64,000 nt of DNA from Desulfobacteraceae bacterium. Lineage in GTDB: Bacteria; Desulfobacterota; Desulfobacteria; Desulfobacterales; SURF-7. The stretch lies in NCBI GenBank assembly GCA_003599865.1, contig QZKS01000082.1:1-64000 (forward strand), read 5' to 3'. This document shows, piece after piece, positions 47,484-58,176 of this stretch. The position numbers and the translations under genes were made by a program. Below the pieces are notes generated by a model. That model was given only the letters and a program-made list of their open reading frames with translations, had not been told where the DNA came from and did no database searches. The first letter of the stretch is position 1, and each line of letters starts with the position of its first letter.

Positions 47484-48233
47484 GTGATCCGGATAGTCTT
47501 GCATAAATTCGTTTGCCGGATGGCTTTTTTTGCCCTGACGCTATCCATATTTTTTCCATGTGTTGCATCGGCCCAGGAAAAGGTGATTCTGGCCACCCAT
47601 AACCTTTACCCCTATGGAAGTTATCCGGATACCATCCGGGATCATAAAGCGGTGGCGGACGAAACCTTTACCGGCGTGGCTGTTGATCTGGTCCGGTGTG
47701 TGTTTGAAAAAATGGGCGTCCCGGTGGAGATCCGGGTGTTTCCATGGGAACGGGCGCAGATGCAGGTAAAGATGGGATTGGTCGATGGTTTATTTGCGGC
47801 ATCCCAAAAAAATACACGGGATCAATGCTGTGTAATGACTGCGGAAATCGCAGACCAGAAATGGAACTGGTATCTCCTCAAGGAAAATCCCTTGCATCCG
47901 TTGGATTCGTCATTCAGGGAAACAGCAGCCGTGGGCGGTTTCCTGGGGGCAAACATGCTGAAATGGATGCAGGCGAACGGCTATCATGTAACGGCCATGC
48001 CGAAGGACACCGAAGGCCTCTTGAAAATGCTCCTGGGGAAACGTGTCGATGCGGTAATGGCAAACAATCATGTCATGGCTGCGCTGCTGAAAAAGTATGA
48101 TGCGGAAGATAAGGTCAAGATTTATCTGAACCAGAACAAACCGCTGTATGTTTATTTTTCAAAAGAATTTGCATCGTCCCGTCCGGGTTTTATCGAAAGA
48201 TTTAACAGCCTGATTCCCGCTTGCAGAAAATAG
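47484..48233 (+). CDS. Periplasmic solute-binding protein, family 3-like
   Basis: Signal peptide; YPYGSYPD...GVAVDLVRCVFEKMGVPVEIRVFPWERAQMQVKMGLVDGLF; GTG start proposed. Confidence 0.75.
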   Translation: MIRIVLHKFVCRMAFFALTLSIFFPCVASAQEKVILATHNLYPYGSYPDTIRDHKAVADETFTGVAVDLVRCVFEKMGVPVEIRVFPWERAQMQVKMGLVDGLFAASQKNTRDQCCVMTAEIADQKWNWYLLKENPLHPLDSSFRETAAVGGFLGANMLKWMQANGYHVTAMPKDTEGLLKMLLGKRVDAVMANNHVMAALLKKYDAEDKVKIYLNQNKPLYVYFSKEFASSRPGFIERFNSLIPACRK

Positions 48234-48418
48234 TTCAGACACAGGGGGCATAGCAAAACCATATCAGGTATCGGATCTGCTAAAAAAGGTCTGGTTTGTT
48301 CCGGACGGAGAGGGGTAGGCATATCGTTCGCAAGTGCCAAAAGGAATATTTTGACTTTTGGCAGGACTGTCATAGAATAAGACAGATAGCATTGTAAAAC
48401 ATTCAGGAGGATGGAGCG

Positions 48419-48625
48419 ATGGAGAAACGAACCTTTTCAATACCCAATATTACCTGCGGACATTGTGTACTGTCCATCAAGAACGAACTGAGTGAAATGG
48501 ACGGTGTCCGGTCTGTTGAAGGCGATCCGGAAAAAAAGGAAATCCGGGTGCAGTTTGAGGCACCGGCAACCCTGGAAAAAATCAAAGCGCTTTTACAGGA
48601 GATCAACTACCCTGCAAAATCGTAG
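48419..48625 (+). CDS. Heavy-metal-associated (CopZ-like) protein
   Basis: FSIPNITCGHCVLSIKNELSEMDGVRSVEGDPEKKEIRVQF; TCGHC site. Confidence 0.88.
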   Translation: MEKRTFSIPNITCGHCVLSIKNELSEMDGVRSVEGDPEKKEIRVQFEAPATLEKIKALLQEINYPAKS

Positions 48626-48644
48626 ATAACGGAGCATCTAAAAA

Positions 48645-51089
48645 ATGACGGAACAAACCATAACCATACCCATCACCGGAATGACTTGCGCCAATTGTGC
48701 AATGAACATTGAGAGAAGTCTGAAAAAGGTAGATGGCGTCCGGGAGGTTTCCGTCAATTTTGCCGCAGAGAAGGCACAGGTCCGCTATGATCCGGGAAAG
48801 GTTCAGGCCGGTGAGTTGATTCAACGGATTCAGGCAGCCGGATATGATGTTCTGAAAAACCGGGGGGATTTTCCCATCACCGGCATGACCTGTGCCAATT
48901 GCGCGGCCAATATTGAGCGGGCGGTTGGAAAAAAGTTGCCCGGCGTGATCCATGCTTCGGTCAATTTTGCCACGGAAAGACTTTCCGTGGAATATATTCC
49001 TTCCGTCATTGGTCCGGATGACATCGCCGCGGCTGTCAAGAAAGCCGGGTACACCATCATCCTGCCGGAAGGTTCGGATGAAGAGGAGGATCTGGAAAAA
49101 AAGGCAAGGGATGCGGAAATCCGGAATCAGACTCAAAAGTTTCTGATCGGCGCCGTATTCGCCGTTCCTCTTTTCCTGATGAGCATGGCCAGGGATTTTT
49201 CCCTGATCGGCATGTGGAGCCATGAGGCATGGGTGAACTGGCTGTTTTTTGCCCTGGCGACACCGGTTCAGTTCTACACCGGATGGGACTACTATGAAGG
49301 CGGCATCAAAAGTCTGAGAAACGGGAGTGCCAACATGGATGTCCTGGTTGCCATGGGGTCGTCGGTTGCCTACTTCTACTCGGTTGCCATACTGATCCTT
49401 CCGGATCTCGGAGGCCATGTCTATTTTGAAACCTCGGCCGTGATCATCACCCTGATCAAGCTCGGCAAGATGCTCGAATCCCGTACCAAGGGAAAAACCG
49501 GGGGCGCGATCCGCAAGCTGATCGGTCTTCGTCCGAAAATCGCTGTGATTATGGTTGATGAAAAAGAAACGGAAATCCCGCTGGCCCGTGTGTCGGTGGG
49601 GGATACGGTTGTCGTGCGTCCGGGTGAAAGAATTCCGGTGGACGGTGTCGTGCTGTCCGGCGCAACATCCGTGGATGAATCCATGCTGACAGGAGAACCC
49701 CTTCCCGTGGACAAGGCTGTGGATGACAAGGTTACGGGCGGAACCATCAACGGAGAAGGACGGATCCTGTTCCAGGCAATGCGGGTAGGAAAAGACACCG
49801 CCCTTTCACAGATCATCCGGATGGTTCAGGAAGCCCAGGGAAGCAAGGCCCCGATTCAGGCTTTGGCGGATCAGGTCGCGGCCGTCTTCGTACCGGCGGT
49901 CATGGTCATTGCCTTGATCACGTTTGCATCGTGGTGGTATGTTCAAGGCGATTTTCTGCCGGCCATGATCCGGCTGACGGCAGTACTCCTCATCGCCTGT
50001 CCTTGTGCCTTGGGACTGGCGACACCGACCGCCATTATGGCCGGTACCGGTATCGGCGCGGAAAAGGGGATCTTGTTTAAAAACAGCCAGGCACTGGAAA
50101 CAGCGACAAAACTGGATACCATCGTACTGGACAAAACCGGAACCATTACCATGGGTAAACCGGTTGTCACCGATGTGGTTCCCCTGTCGGAAAAATGCAG
50201 ATCCGGGACAGAGCTTCTCCGGCTTGCCGCATCGGTTGAAAAAGGATCGGAACATCCGGTCGGCAAAGCGGTCGTACAATATGCCGAAGAACAGGGACTT
50301 GCATTGACCGAGCCCTCGGATTTCAAGGCTTCCGGCGGATTGGGAGTCTATGCAAGGATCGAGGGGGCCGGGGTGCGGATTGGAAATCCGTCGTGGTTCC
50401 CGGCGCTGACCGATATAGAGGCGGTTGCCGGCCAGATCCGGGAGCTGGAGAATCAGGGCAAAACCGTGATGGCGGTCATGCAGGAGGAGGAGCTGTTTGG
50501 CCTGATCGCTGTTTCCGATTCCCTGAAACCGGATTCCGGAAAAGCGGTTCAGCGGCTGTTCGATCTGAATCTGAAGGTGGTCATGCTGACCGGGGATAAT
50601 CAGCAGACAGCCGAGGCGATTGCGGAAAGGGTGAATATCCGTGATATCATCGCAGGGGTTCGGCCGGATCAGAAATCCACTGCCATCAAGGACTTGCAGA
50701 AGAACGGTCAAATGGTCGGTATGGTGGGCGACGGCATCAATGACGCACCCGCCCTTGCCCAGGCGGATGCGGGATTTGCCATCGGCACGGGAACGGATGT
50801 GGCCATTGAAACCGCGGATGTAATTCTTGCCGGGGGCAGCCTGACAGGGGTCTCCGATGCCATTTTGATCAGCAGGCGGACCATGCGGACGATCCGGCAG
50901 AATCTTTTCTTTGCATTTATTTACAATCTCGTCCTGATTCCTGTGGCTGCCGGGGTGCCGGCGCTTTTTGATGCGGTGCCGGGTTTCCTGCGGGAGCTGC
51001 ATCCCATACTGGCCGCACTGGCCATGGCGTGCAGCAGTATTTCGGTTGTCGCCAACAGTTTGCGGTTGTATAATGTCGGTAGGAAATAG
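48645..51089 (+). CDS. copA: Copper-translocating P1B-type ATPase
   Basis: Two HMA domains (GMTCANCA x2), [31 protein letters not shown]. Confidence 0.96.
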   Translation: MTEQTITIPITGMTCANCAMNIERSLKKVDGVREVSVNFAAEKAQVRYDPGKVQAGELIQRIQAAGYDVLKNRGDFPITGMTCANCAANIERAVGKKLPGVIHASVNFATERLSVEYIPSVIGPDDIAAAVKKAGYTIILPEGSDEEEDLEKKARDAEIRNQTQKFLIGAVFAVPLFLMSMARDFSLIGMWSHEAWVNWLFFALATPVQFYTGWDYYEGGIKSLRNGSANMDVLVAMGSSVAYFYSVAILILPDLGGHVYFETSAVIITLIKLGKMLESRTKGKTGGAIRKLIGLRPKIAVIMVDEKETEIPLARVSVGDTVVVRPGERIPVDGVVLSGATSVDESMLTGEPLPVDKAVDDKVTGGTINGEGRILFQAMRVGKDTALSQIIRMVQEAQGSKAPIQALADQVAAVFVPAVMVIALITFASWWYVQGDFLPAMIRLTAVLLIACPCALGLATPTAIMAGTGIGAEKGILFKNSQALETATKLDTIVLDKTGTITMGKPVVTDVVPLSEKCRSGTELLRLAASVEKGSEHPVGKAVVQYAEEQGLALTEPSDFKASGGLGVYARIEGAGVRIGNPSWFPALTDIEAVAGQIRELENQGKTVMAVMQEEELFGLIAVSDSLKPDSGKAVQRLFDLNLKVVMLTGDNQQTAEAIAERVNIRDIIAGVRPDQKSTAIKDLQKNGQMVGMVGDGINDAPALAQADAGFAIGTGTDVAIETADVILAGGSLTGVSDAILISRRTMRTIRQNLFFAFIYNLVLIPVAAGVPALFDAVPGFLRELHPILAALAMACSSISVVANSLRLYNVGRK

Positions 51090-51110
51090 ATTGATGAGTC
51101 CGTATGATCA

Positions 51111-51257
51111 TTCCGACCAATTCCCCCCTATTATTGTGCCATATGGCATTCCCCCCTTGAGGGGGGATTAAGGGGGGTGTATCAGCATTCTTATTATTAA
51201 AAAAAATTAGTAGTAGGTCGACAAACACCCCCCTACCCCCATCAAGGGGGGACTTTT
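51111..51257. repeat. C/G-tract palindromic repeat with ccatatggc core, copy 1
   Basis: ccccctattattgtgccatatggcattccccccttgaggggggattaagggggg plus ccccctacccccatcaaggggggact. Confidence 0.65.
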
Positions 51258-51294
51258 ATGTGAAGTAATTATGGGGATAAAATGGAGAACAACT

Positions 51295-52944
51295 ATGAAA
51301 CTGCTGATCATCGGAGGCGTTGCCGGAGGCGCCACAGCCGCTGCAAGAGCACGAAGGCTGAACGAACAGGCGGAGATCATTGTGTTTGAAAGAGGGGAGT
51401 TCATTTCCTTTGCCAACTGCGGCTTGCCTTACTATATCGGGACATCCATTCAAAACCGTGATGATCTGATGGTGACGACCCCTGCGGATTTCCGGAATCG
51501 TTACCGGATCGATGTCAGAACCTTTAGTGAAGTGGTTGCCATTGACCGGAAAAACAAGCATGTGGAAGTCAAAAATCTTCGTGACCGGACCGTATACCGG
51601 GAGAGCTACGACAAGATCCTGCTTTCTCCGGGCGCCTCTCCCATACGTCCGCCCATCGAAGGGGTGAACCTGAACAATATTTTCAGTCTTCGAAACATTC
51701 CGGATATGGATGTGATCAAGGCCTATGTGGATCAGAAAAAACCTGCGTCCGCCGTGGTTGTGGGAGGCGGTTTTATCGGCCTGGAAATGGCGGAGAATTT
51801 GACCGAAAGAGGGGTGAAAACAACCATTGTGGAAATGTTGGATCAGGTCATGGCGCCGCTGGACAGGGAAATGGCCGCGATTGTTCACGGGTTTTTAAAG
51901 GAAGGCGGAATTGATCTTTCCCTTGGAAATGCGGTCACCGCCTTTACGCAAAGCGGAAAACAGATCCGGGTATCGACCAAAAACGGAACCGAGTTGATGA
52001 CGGATCTGGTGATTCTTTCCATCGGTGTGAGCCCGGAAAATCTTCTGGCCAGGCAGGCAGGTCTGAAAACAGGAGAATACGGGGGAATTACCGTGGATGA
52101 AACCATGTGTACCAGCGACCCGGATATTTACGCAGTGGGCGATGCGGTGGAAACCCGTGACTTTATATCCCAGGCGCCGGCCATTATTCCCCTTGCCGGT
52201 CCTGCCAACAAGCAGGCCCGTATTGCCGCGGGCAATATTATGGGCCGGAAGGCAATCTACCCGGGTGCCCTGGGAACAGCGGTCGTGAAAATATTTGACA
52301 AGACGGTCGCTTCTACCGGGCAGAGTGAAAAGAAACTCCAGAAACAGAATATTCCCTATAAAAAGAGTTATACCTTTTCCGGTTCGCATGCTTCCTATTA
52401 TCCCGGAGCCGAGACCATGGCTGTCAAGCTTCTGTTTTCCCCGGGAAACGGCAGGATACTGGGCGCCCAGGTGATCGGTGGAAAAGGCGTGGACAAGCGG
52501 ATCGATGTTCTGGCCACGGCCATTCATGCGGATATGACCGTATTTCATCTGGAAACCCTGGAACTGGCTTACGCACCACCCTACTCATCGGCAAAAGATC
52601 CGATCAACGTGGCGGGCTTTGTAGCTTCCAATATGCTGAAAAAAGATACGGAGGTTATCCACTGGCATGAATTGAAGGCGCTGGATAAACAGGAGAACAT
52701 CCTGATCGATCTCCGGACAAGAGAGGAAATACAGGAGGAGGGCACCATTGAAGGGGCTCTTCCGATTCCGGTGGATGAACTGCGGGAACGCCTTTCCGAG
52801 CTGGACCGGGAAAAAACCTATATTGTATTTTGTGCCATCGGGCTCAGGGGGTACGTGGCATACCGCATATTGAACCAGAATGGATTCCGGGCGAAAAACC
52901 TGAGCGGCGGATATTCCCTGTTTTCCTATGTCAACATGCTGTAA
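51295..52944 (+). CDS. CoA-disulfide reductase-like FAD/NAD(P) oxidoreductase with C-terminal rhodanese domain
   Basis: LLIIGGVAGGATAAARARRL, FISFANCGLPYYIG, C-terminal IDLRTREEIQEEGTIEGALPIPVDELRERL. Confidence 0.93.
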   Translation: MKLLIIGGVAGGATAAARARRLNEQAEIIVFERGEFISFANCGLPYYIGTSIQNRDDLMVTTPADFRNRYRIDVRTFSEVVAIDRKNKHVEVKNLRDRTVYRESYDKILLSPGASPIRPPIEGVNLNNIFSLRNIPDMDVIKAYVDQKKPASAVVVGGGFIGLEMAENLTERGVKTTIVEMLDQVMAPLDREMAAIVHGFLKEGGIDLSLGNAVTAFTQSGKQIRVSTKNGTELMTDLVILSIGVSPENLLARQAGLKTGEYGGITVDETMCTSDPDIYAVGDAVETRDFISQAPAIIPLAGPANKQARIAAGNIMGRKAIYPGALGTAVVKIFDKTVASTGQSEKKLQKQNIPYKKSYTFSGSHASYYPGAETMAVKLLFSPGNGRILGAQVIGGKGVDKRIDVLATAIHADMTVFHLETLELAYAPPYSSAKDPINVAGFVASNMLKKDTEVIHWHELKALDKQENILIDLRTREEIQEEGTIEGALPIPVDELRERLSELDREKTYIVFCAIGLRGYVAYRILNQNGFRAKNLSGGYSLFSYVNML

Positions 52945-53001
52945 TGTTCATTCGGCCGGCCGGCAGAGCCATTATGCAATCGTTATATGAAAGGTTGAAA
53001 C

Positions 53002-53352
53002 ATGCAGCCGCAGGAAATCCTTGAACAATGCGGACACCTTGAAATCAAGCGGAAAAAGAAGGTTACGCCGGATTATGTGGAGCTGGTGTTTTTTGTCAGG
53101 GACACGGCCGCATGGATGAAGCTTTTGTCCGGAATTTTCGGAAAGGCCGTAAAACCCACATGGCAGAAGCCGACCGGCAGGGATCATCAACTGACAAAAG
53201 AATTCGGCGGTATCCGGACGGAGCAGACCCTTTTTATGAAGGATTTCAGCGGCTATACCGTCCTTGCCATGGTCTGGCCGTGGAAAGACAAGACCCTTTC
53301 CACGCTGAAGATTCCATTGATTCGGACAGATGAAAAGGCTATCATTCCGTAG
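53002..53352 (+). CDS. Hypothetical protein
   Basis: 116 aa ORF co-directional with neighbours. Confidence 0.55.
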   Translation: MQPQEILEQCGHLEIKRKKKVTPDYVELVFFVRDTAAWMKLLSGIFGKAVKPTWQKPTGRDHQLTKEFGGIRTEQTLFMKDFSGYTVLAMVWPWKDKTLSTLKIPLIRTDEKAIIP

Positions 53353-53402
53353 ATAGGCCCTTTTCTGATGATACAGAAGATCAGGCTGTGAGGAGCAGGT
53401 CC

Positions 53403-54131
53403 ATGAAAAAAAGATATCCGATAATACCGGCCATGGCGATTTATATTCTTTTTTGTTCATGGCCTGTGGGGGCAGAGCCGCGTCATTCGCTGCGCATCAA
53501 CTGCACAACGTATTCACCCTATGAAGTGTTTTTTTTCCGTCTGGTGGAAGAAATCGGTTCCCGTAACCAATTGCTGATCGAGCGAAACACCCCGCCGGCC
53601 GGAAGATCGCTGATTCATGTCAACCAGGGGATTGATGATGGTGACGGCCCAAGAGTTGAAGGGCTGTCATCCGCATATCCCAATCTGATTTGCGTGCCGG
53701 AACCGTTCGGTGATTTTATTTTCGGCGCTTTTGCCGGGGACAGGAATATCCGGATTGATGGATGGTCAAGTCTGGCAGACCACAATGTGGCCTATATTCA
53801 CGGGTGGAAAATTTTTGAAGATCAGGTTACAGCAGCAAAATCCATCACCAGGGTAAAGGATTCGGAGCAGTTGTTCATGCTGCTGAATGCCGGACGGGCC
53901 GATATTGCTCTGGTTACAAAGACGGCCGGTTACGCCATGATGGAAAAGCTGAATCTGAAAGGTATCCGGTTTATAGAACCCCCATTGGCGGTAAAACCCA
54001 ATTTTTTATACCTGCACAAACGCCACCGGGATCTGGTGCCCAAAATACAACAAACCCTGCTGGACCTGAAGCGGGACGGCACCTACCAGCGTTTGTACCA
54101 TGAGATTATTCCCCCGTTTCCAGGGAAATGA
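53403..54131 (+). CDS. Periplasmic solute-binding protein, family 3-like
   Basis: Signal peptide; type-3 SBP-like TKTAGYAMMEKLNLKGIRFIEPPLAVKPNFLYLHKRHRDLVPKIQQTLLDLKRDG. Confidence 0.7.
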   Translation: MKKRYPIIPAMAIYILFCSWPVGAEPRHSLRINCTTYSPYEVFFFRLVEEIGSRNQLLIERNTPPAGRSLIHVNQGIDDGDGPRVEGLSSAYPNLICVPEPFGDFIFGAFAGDRNIRIDGWSSLADHNVAYIHGWKIFEDQVTAAKSITRVKDSEQLFMLLNAGRADIALVTKTAGYAMMEKLNLKGIRFIEPPLAVKPNFLYLHKRHRDLVPKIQQTLLDLKRDGTYQRLYHEIIPPFPGK

Positions 54132-54135
54132 CAAG

Positions 54136-55611
54136 ATGAAAAAAGCCCGCATAAAACTGCCCACGAGTATTCTTGCAAAACACGTCGTCCGGAAAGTCGT
54201 GCTCTTTGCATTGCTGATGATTATCCTGTTTTCCGGCACCATCGGAATTATTACCTACTTCAATGAAATGGATAAATTTGATCAGCGGCTTGCGGAGATC
54301 GAACAGAGCTATCTGGGCGTCATCCGGCAATCGTTGTGGATAAACGACAAGGACAATCTGGAGACGGCGCTTATCGGAATCTGCCGGCTGCCGGGTATCG
54401 GATATGCGGATATTCATTCGGGCAGCGAAATGATATGCAAGGCAGGTCAAAAGGATGTCAATGGAAAGCTGTCCCGGATTTTTCCTATTTTTCATACGTT
54501 TAACAACAGGACGTATGCCCTGGGCGAGTTGCATATCGCCGGAAGCACGGATTATGTCCGTCAAAAAATCCTGCGCTCCATGATTACCGGCATGCTGACA
54601 CAAGCCGCGACCATTTTTATCGTCTGTGTTCTGATTCTGGTGCTGATTTACCAGGTTGTGATCGGGCGTCTGTTGAAGATCACCCAGTATGCTTCATCAT
54701 TGACAATGGATTCTCTGGATACGCCCCTGGTGATGGATCGGACAGCCCGACGCCCTGATGAGCTGGATCAACTGGCACAAGCGATCAATGATATGCGGGA
54801 AGATCTCCGGCAGTCGTTTGTTCGTAAAAAAGCGATCGAAGACCGGCTGAAACAGCACCATCAGGATCTGGAAGAAACGGTCAGGCAAAGAACCGTAAAT
54901 CTCAAGACTGCCAATGATCAGCTTCGTGTGGAGATTGATGAACGCAACCGGATCGAGAAGGCATTGCAGGAAAAGGAGCAGTTTCTTTCAGCGGTTTTTG
55001 ATTCCATTCAGGACGGCATATGCGTTCTGGATAATGACCTGAATGTTATCCGGGTAAACCGGACCATGAAACATTTTTATGCGTATGCATTACCCCTGGA
55101 AGGGAAAAAATGCTATACGGCGTATCACCGCCGTGATGAACCCTGTGATGACTGTCCGGTTCTTCGGGCCATCCGGACCGGAAAACTGGAAAGGGAAGAA
55201 GTTCCGTATCCTGTAAAGGGCGGTGCAACCGGCACGCTCGAACTGTTTGCCTTTCCCATGTTCGATGATTCCGGCCAGCCGTCAGGGGTAGTTGAATATA
55301 TTCGCGACATCACCGAACGCAAGCAGGCGGAATCGGCGTTAGGGGAACGGGAACGCATGCAGGGAGTCCTTGAAATGGCAGGCGCGGTGTGCCATGAGAT
55401 GAATCAGCCCCTGATGGTGATTTCCGGAATTACGGAGTTGATGGCAATGGATATGCCGGATGATGATCTTCTTTTTGATAAAATTTCCAAAATTACGGAG
55501 CAGGCCGGCAAACTGGGAAGAATCACCCGGAAACTGATGAGTATTACAAAGTATGAAACAAAAGACTATCTGGAAAGAAGGATCATTGATATTGAAAAAT
55601 CTTCCACCTGA
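54136..55611 (+). CDS. Membrane sensor with HAMP-like, PAS and HisKA-like region, no HATPase domain
   Basis: Two TM segments, PAS (FDSIQDGICVLDNDLNVIRVNRTM), PAC (EYIRDITERKQAE), H-box CHEMNQPLMVISG; ends shortly afterwards. Confidence 0.75.
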   Translation: MKKARIKLPTSILAKHVVRKVVLFALLMIILFSGTIGIITYFNEMDKFDQRLAEIEQSYLGVIRQSLWINDKDNLETALIGICRLPGIGYADIHSGSEMICKAGQKDVNGKLSRIFPIFHTFNNRTYALGELHIAGSTDYVRQKILRSMITGMLTQAATIFIVCVLILVLIYQVVIGRLLKITQYASSLTMDSLDTPLVMDRTARRPDELDQLAQAINDMREDLRQSFVRKKAIEDRLKQHHQDLEETVRQRTVNLKTANDQLRVEIDERNRIEKALQEKEQFLSAVFDSIQDGICVLDNDLNVIRVNRTMKHFYAYALPLEGKKCYTAYHRRDEPCDDCPVLRAIRTGKLEREEVPYPVKGGATGTLELFAFPMFDDSGQPSGVVEYIRDITERKQAESALGERERMQGVLEMAGAVCHEMNQPLMVISGITELMAMDMPDDDLLFDKISKITEQAGKLGRITRKLMSITKYETKDYLERRIIDIEKSST

Positions 55612-55620
55612 GGTTTTGAC

Positions 55621-56505
55621 ATGAATTTTGAACCGATCAGCGTAACCCGGCAAAAAGAATATCTGGACATATTTGCCTCCTGTTCGCAGCAGACATCGGA
55701 TTATACCTTTGCCAATCTGTGGGGATGGGCGGAAGAATACGGCCTCTCGTGGGCATGGACGGATGGGCTGGTCTGGATCCGTCAGGAAAAGCCCACCCTC
55801 CGGTATTGGGCTCCTGTCGGTTCATGGACGGAAATCCATTGGAACTTTCTGTTCCGGAAACATTTCAACATGGGGGATGTGTTTTGCCGCATCCCGGAAA
55901 AACTGATCCGGATATGGGAGCAGGAACCGGACCTGGCCATGGCTGTTGAGGAATCCCGGGAACATTGGGATTATCTGTATGATTTTCATGAGCTGGTAGA
56001 ACTGAAAGGAAACCGGTTTCACAAGAAGAAAAACCTGCTGAACCAGTTCCGGAAGAAATACGAATATCGGTTTGTGCCTCTTGCCGGAGACTTGATTGAC
56101 CGGGCATTGTCCATGCAGGAGGACTGGTGCACCTGGCGGGATTGCGAGTCTTCGGATTCCCTTTCGGCTGAAAATCGCGTGATCGAACGAACCCTTCGGA
56201 ACTGGGACGAATTCATCGGTATTCAGGGCGGTGCGATCCTGGTAGAGGATTCCCTGGTCGCCTATACCATTGCAGAGAAATTGGCAGATGATTCCCTGGT
56301 GATCCATTTTGAAAAGGGCGGATCGGAATACCAGGGAGTGTATCAGGCGATTCATCAGATGTTTCTGGAATCGCTGGGTTCGGGCATTCCAATCGTGAAC
56401 CGGGAGCAGGACCTCGGGGATGAGGGATTGCGGAAAGCCAAGATGTCCTATCATCCAATTGATTTTTTGAAAAAATACAAGGTGATATTGCAGCGGTTTA
56501 GATAG
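55621..56505 (+). CDS. DUF2156 (phosphatidylglycerol lysyltransferase C-terminal-like, GNAT fold) protein
   Basis: LWGWAEEYGLSWAWTDGLVWIRQ...KKNLLNQFRKKYEYRFVPL...HFEKGGSEYQGVYQAIHQMF...VNREQDLGDEGLRKAKMSYHP. Confidence 0.8.
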   Translation: MNFEPISVTRQKEYLDIFASCSQQTSDYTFANLWGWAEEYGLSWAWTDGLVWIRQEKPTLRYWAPVGSWTEIHWNFLFRKHFNMGDVFCRIPEKLIRIWEQEPDLAMAVEESREHWDYLYDFHELVELKGNRFHKKKNLLNQFRKKYEYRFVPLAGDLIDRALSMQEDWCTWRDCESSDSLSAENRVIERTLRNWDEFIGIQGGAILVEDSLVAYTIAEKLADDSLVIHFEKGGSEYQGVYQAIHQMFLESLGSGIPIVNREQDLGDEGLRKAKMSYHPIDFLKKYKVILQRFR

Positions 56506-56559
56506 TTCTTTACAATTTGGCCCATAATTTGTAAATTCGCGCAAAGTTGCTATCAATAC

Positions 56560-56694
56560 TGATGAATCCGTAAAAAGTCTCAATTCCGTCACTCCGGTGA
56601 AAACCGGAGTCCAGAAATTTTTGAAATGACTGGATTCCGGGTCAAGCCCGGAATGACAAAAAATGAATAACTCAGCTTTTTACGCCTCTGTCAA
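56560..56694. repeat. Interspersed palindromic repeat, copy 5
   Basis: gatgaatccgtaaaaagtctcaattccgtcactccggtgaaaaccggagtccag...cagctttttacgcctctgtca. Confidence 0.7.
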
Positions 56695-56719
56695 TTTTAG
56701 AAAAAAAGGATATTACCCA

Positions 56720-57193
56720 ATGAGCTACGATTTTAATGCAGATGAAATTTTTGAAATGGCTGAGCAGATGGAACGAAACGGTGCGGTATTTTATCGCAAT
56801 GCCGCAGCCGGAGTGGCAGACAGGAAAAACAAGGAAATGCTGCTCATGCTGGCCGGCATGGAAGACGATCATGAAAAGACCTTTGCCGAGATGCGTGCCG
56901 CCCTGACCGCACAGGAAAAAGCGACCACGGTGTTTGACCCTCAGGGAGAAGCGGTTCTGTATTTGAAAGCACTGGTCGATACCCGTGTATTTTTCAAAAA
57001 GGAGATCGACACCACCTCCATGAAGGACATCCTCAAGGAAGCGCTCCTGGCGGAAAAGGATTCCATTGTGTTTTATCTGGGTATGAAAGAGATGGTGCCG
57101 GAAAAACTGGGAAAAGCCCGTCTGGAAGCGATTATCAAGGAAGAGATGAACCACATCAAACTGATCGGCGGGAAATTGTCAGCCGTCAAATAG
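56720..57193 (+). CDS. Ferritin-like / rubrerythrin-type diiron protein
   Basis: EIFEMAEQMERNGAVFYRNAA...MEDDHEKTFAEMRA...ALLAEKDSIVFYLGMKE...IIKEEMNHIKLI. Confidence 0.85.
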   Translation: MSYDFNADEIFEMAEQMERNGAVFYRNAAAGVADRKNKEMLLMLAGMEDDHEKTFAEMRAALTAQEKATTVFDPQGEAVLYLKALVDTRVFFKKEIDTTSMKDILKEALLAEKDSIVFYLGMKEMVPEKLGKARLEAIIKEEMNHIKLIGGKLSAVK

Positions 57194-57243
57194 CCGGAAA
57201 ACCGCTGAAAATCCCTGCCTTTCGCAGCCGGAAGGGCAGGGGA

Positions 57244-58011
57244 TTATTTTCCGTTCAATGACCAGTCATAATCCAGATAGCGAACCTTGATGCTTTGTTT
57301 TTTGCCGATCAGGTCGGACCGCAGTTTTTCCCTTGCATGCCGGATAAAAAACCCGACAATATCGTTTTGAAAATCCTCCCCGAACCACTTGAATATCGAA
57401 CTCACATACAGGTCGTTGCCTTTCAGGTAGTTATGCTGCGGATCATGTAGAAAATTTCCGGTCGCATCATCCAGCTGGCTGTCCAGACGGCTGCCCGTAT
57501 AGGCTTCCGGCCTGAGCACCGGACAGCTTTTGGATGCGCAGTTGATGGCAAAGTGAACCCTCGGATCTTTGAATTCCGGCCGCAGGATGGCGTGTTCGAT
57601 GTCATCCAGGGTCATGACTTTTCCGTTGATGCGGACAATCTTCTTTTTCCACGGGCTGGAGAAAAAACTACCCAGATCCTTGATGGATTCGACGCCGGGG
57701 TATCCGGAAAGGATCAGCTTGATGGTCCAGGCATTGTAGGCATTGATGTAAAACGCAAATTTTTCATTCCGGGACAGGGTGTCCGGGGCTGCCTGTTCCA
57801 GAACCGTAAGGTAGCTGTCCAGCCTTGCCTCATCCTTTTGAAAACCCTGATAATCCACATTGCCGTCAGGTAGGAAATGCTGCTTGAGCAAGCTGTCAAA
57901 CAGGGAGTGATCAACCGTTTCCATAGACCACGCCGTTTCCGGAGTAAAAAAACCGCCTGCAACAATGAAAACGGCAATCAGGTGCAGGCTTAGATATTGT
58001 ATCCTTTTCAT
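57244..58011 (-). CDS. DUF547-domain secreted protein
   Basis: NEKFAFYINAYNAWTIKLIL; DPRVHFAINCASKSCPVLRPEAYTG; start at MKRIQYLS. Confidence 0.88.
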   Translation of the reverse strand: MKRIQYLSLHLIAVFIVAGGFFTPETAWSMETVDHSLFDSLLKQHFLPDGNVDYQGFQKDEARLDSYLTVLEQAAPDTLSRNEKFAFYINAYNAWTIKLILSGYPGVESIKDLGSFFSSPWKKKIVRINGKVMTLDDIEHAILRPEFKDPRVHFAINCASKSCPVLRPEAYTGSRLDSQLDDATGNFLHDPQHNYLKGNDLYVSSIFKWFGEDFQNDIVGFFIRHAREKLRSDLIGKKQSIKVRYLDYDWSLNGK

Positions 58012-58096
58012 AGCAGACTCCTTTACAGTCCGATTTATTTTAAAATTTTTTATCCTCTCATTCACGGATAATCGTATTTGGATTTTCCTTTTAAAT

Positions 58097-58147
58097 TCCC
58101 CCCTCAAGGGGGGAATGCCATATGGCACAATTATAGGGGGGAATTCC
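58097..58147. repeat. C/G-tract palindromic repeat with ccatatggc core, copy 2
   Basis: ttcccccctcaaggggggaatgccatatggcacaattataggggggaa. Confidence 0.65.
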
Positions 58148-58176
58148 AATAAACATAATGTTTCCAAATGCGTTCA

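Noticed and set aside
49806-51002. 398 aa minus ORF
   Set aside because: Antisense shadow of CopA.
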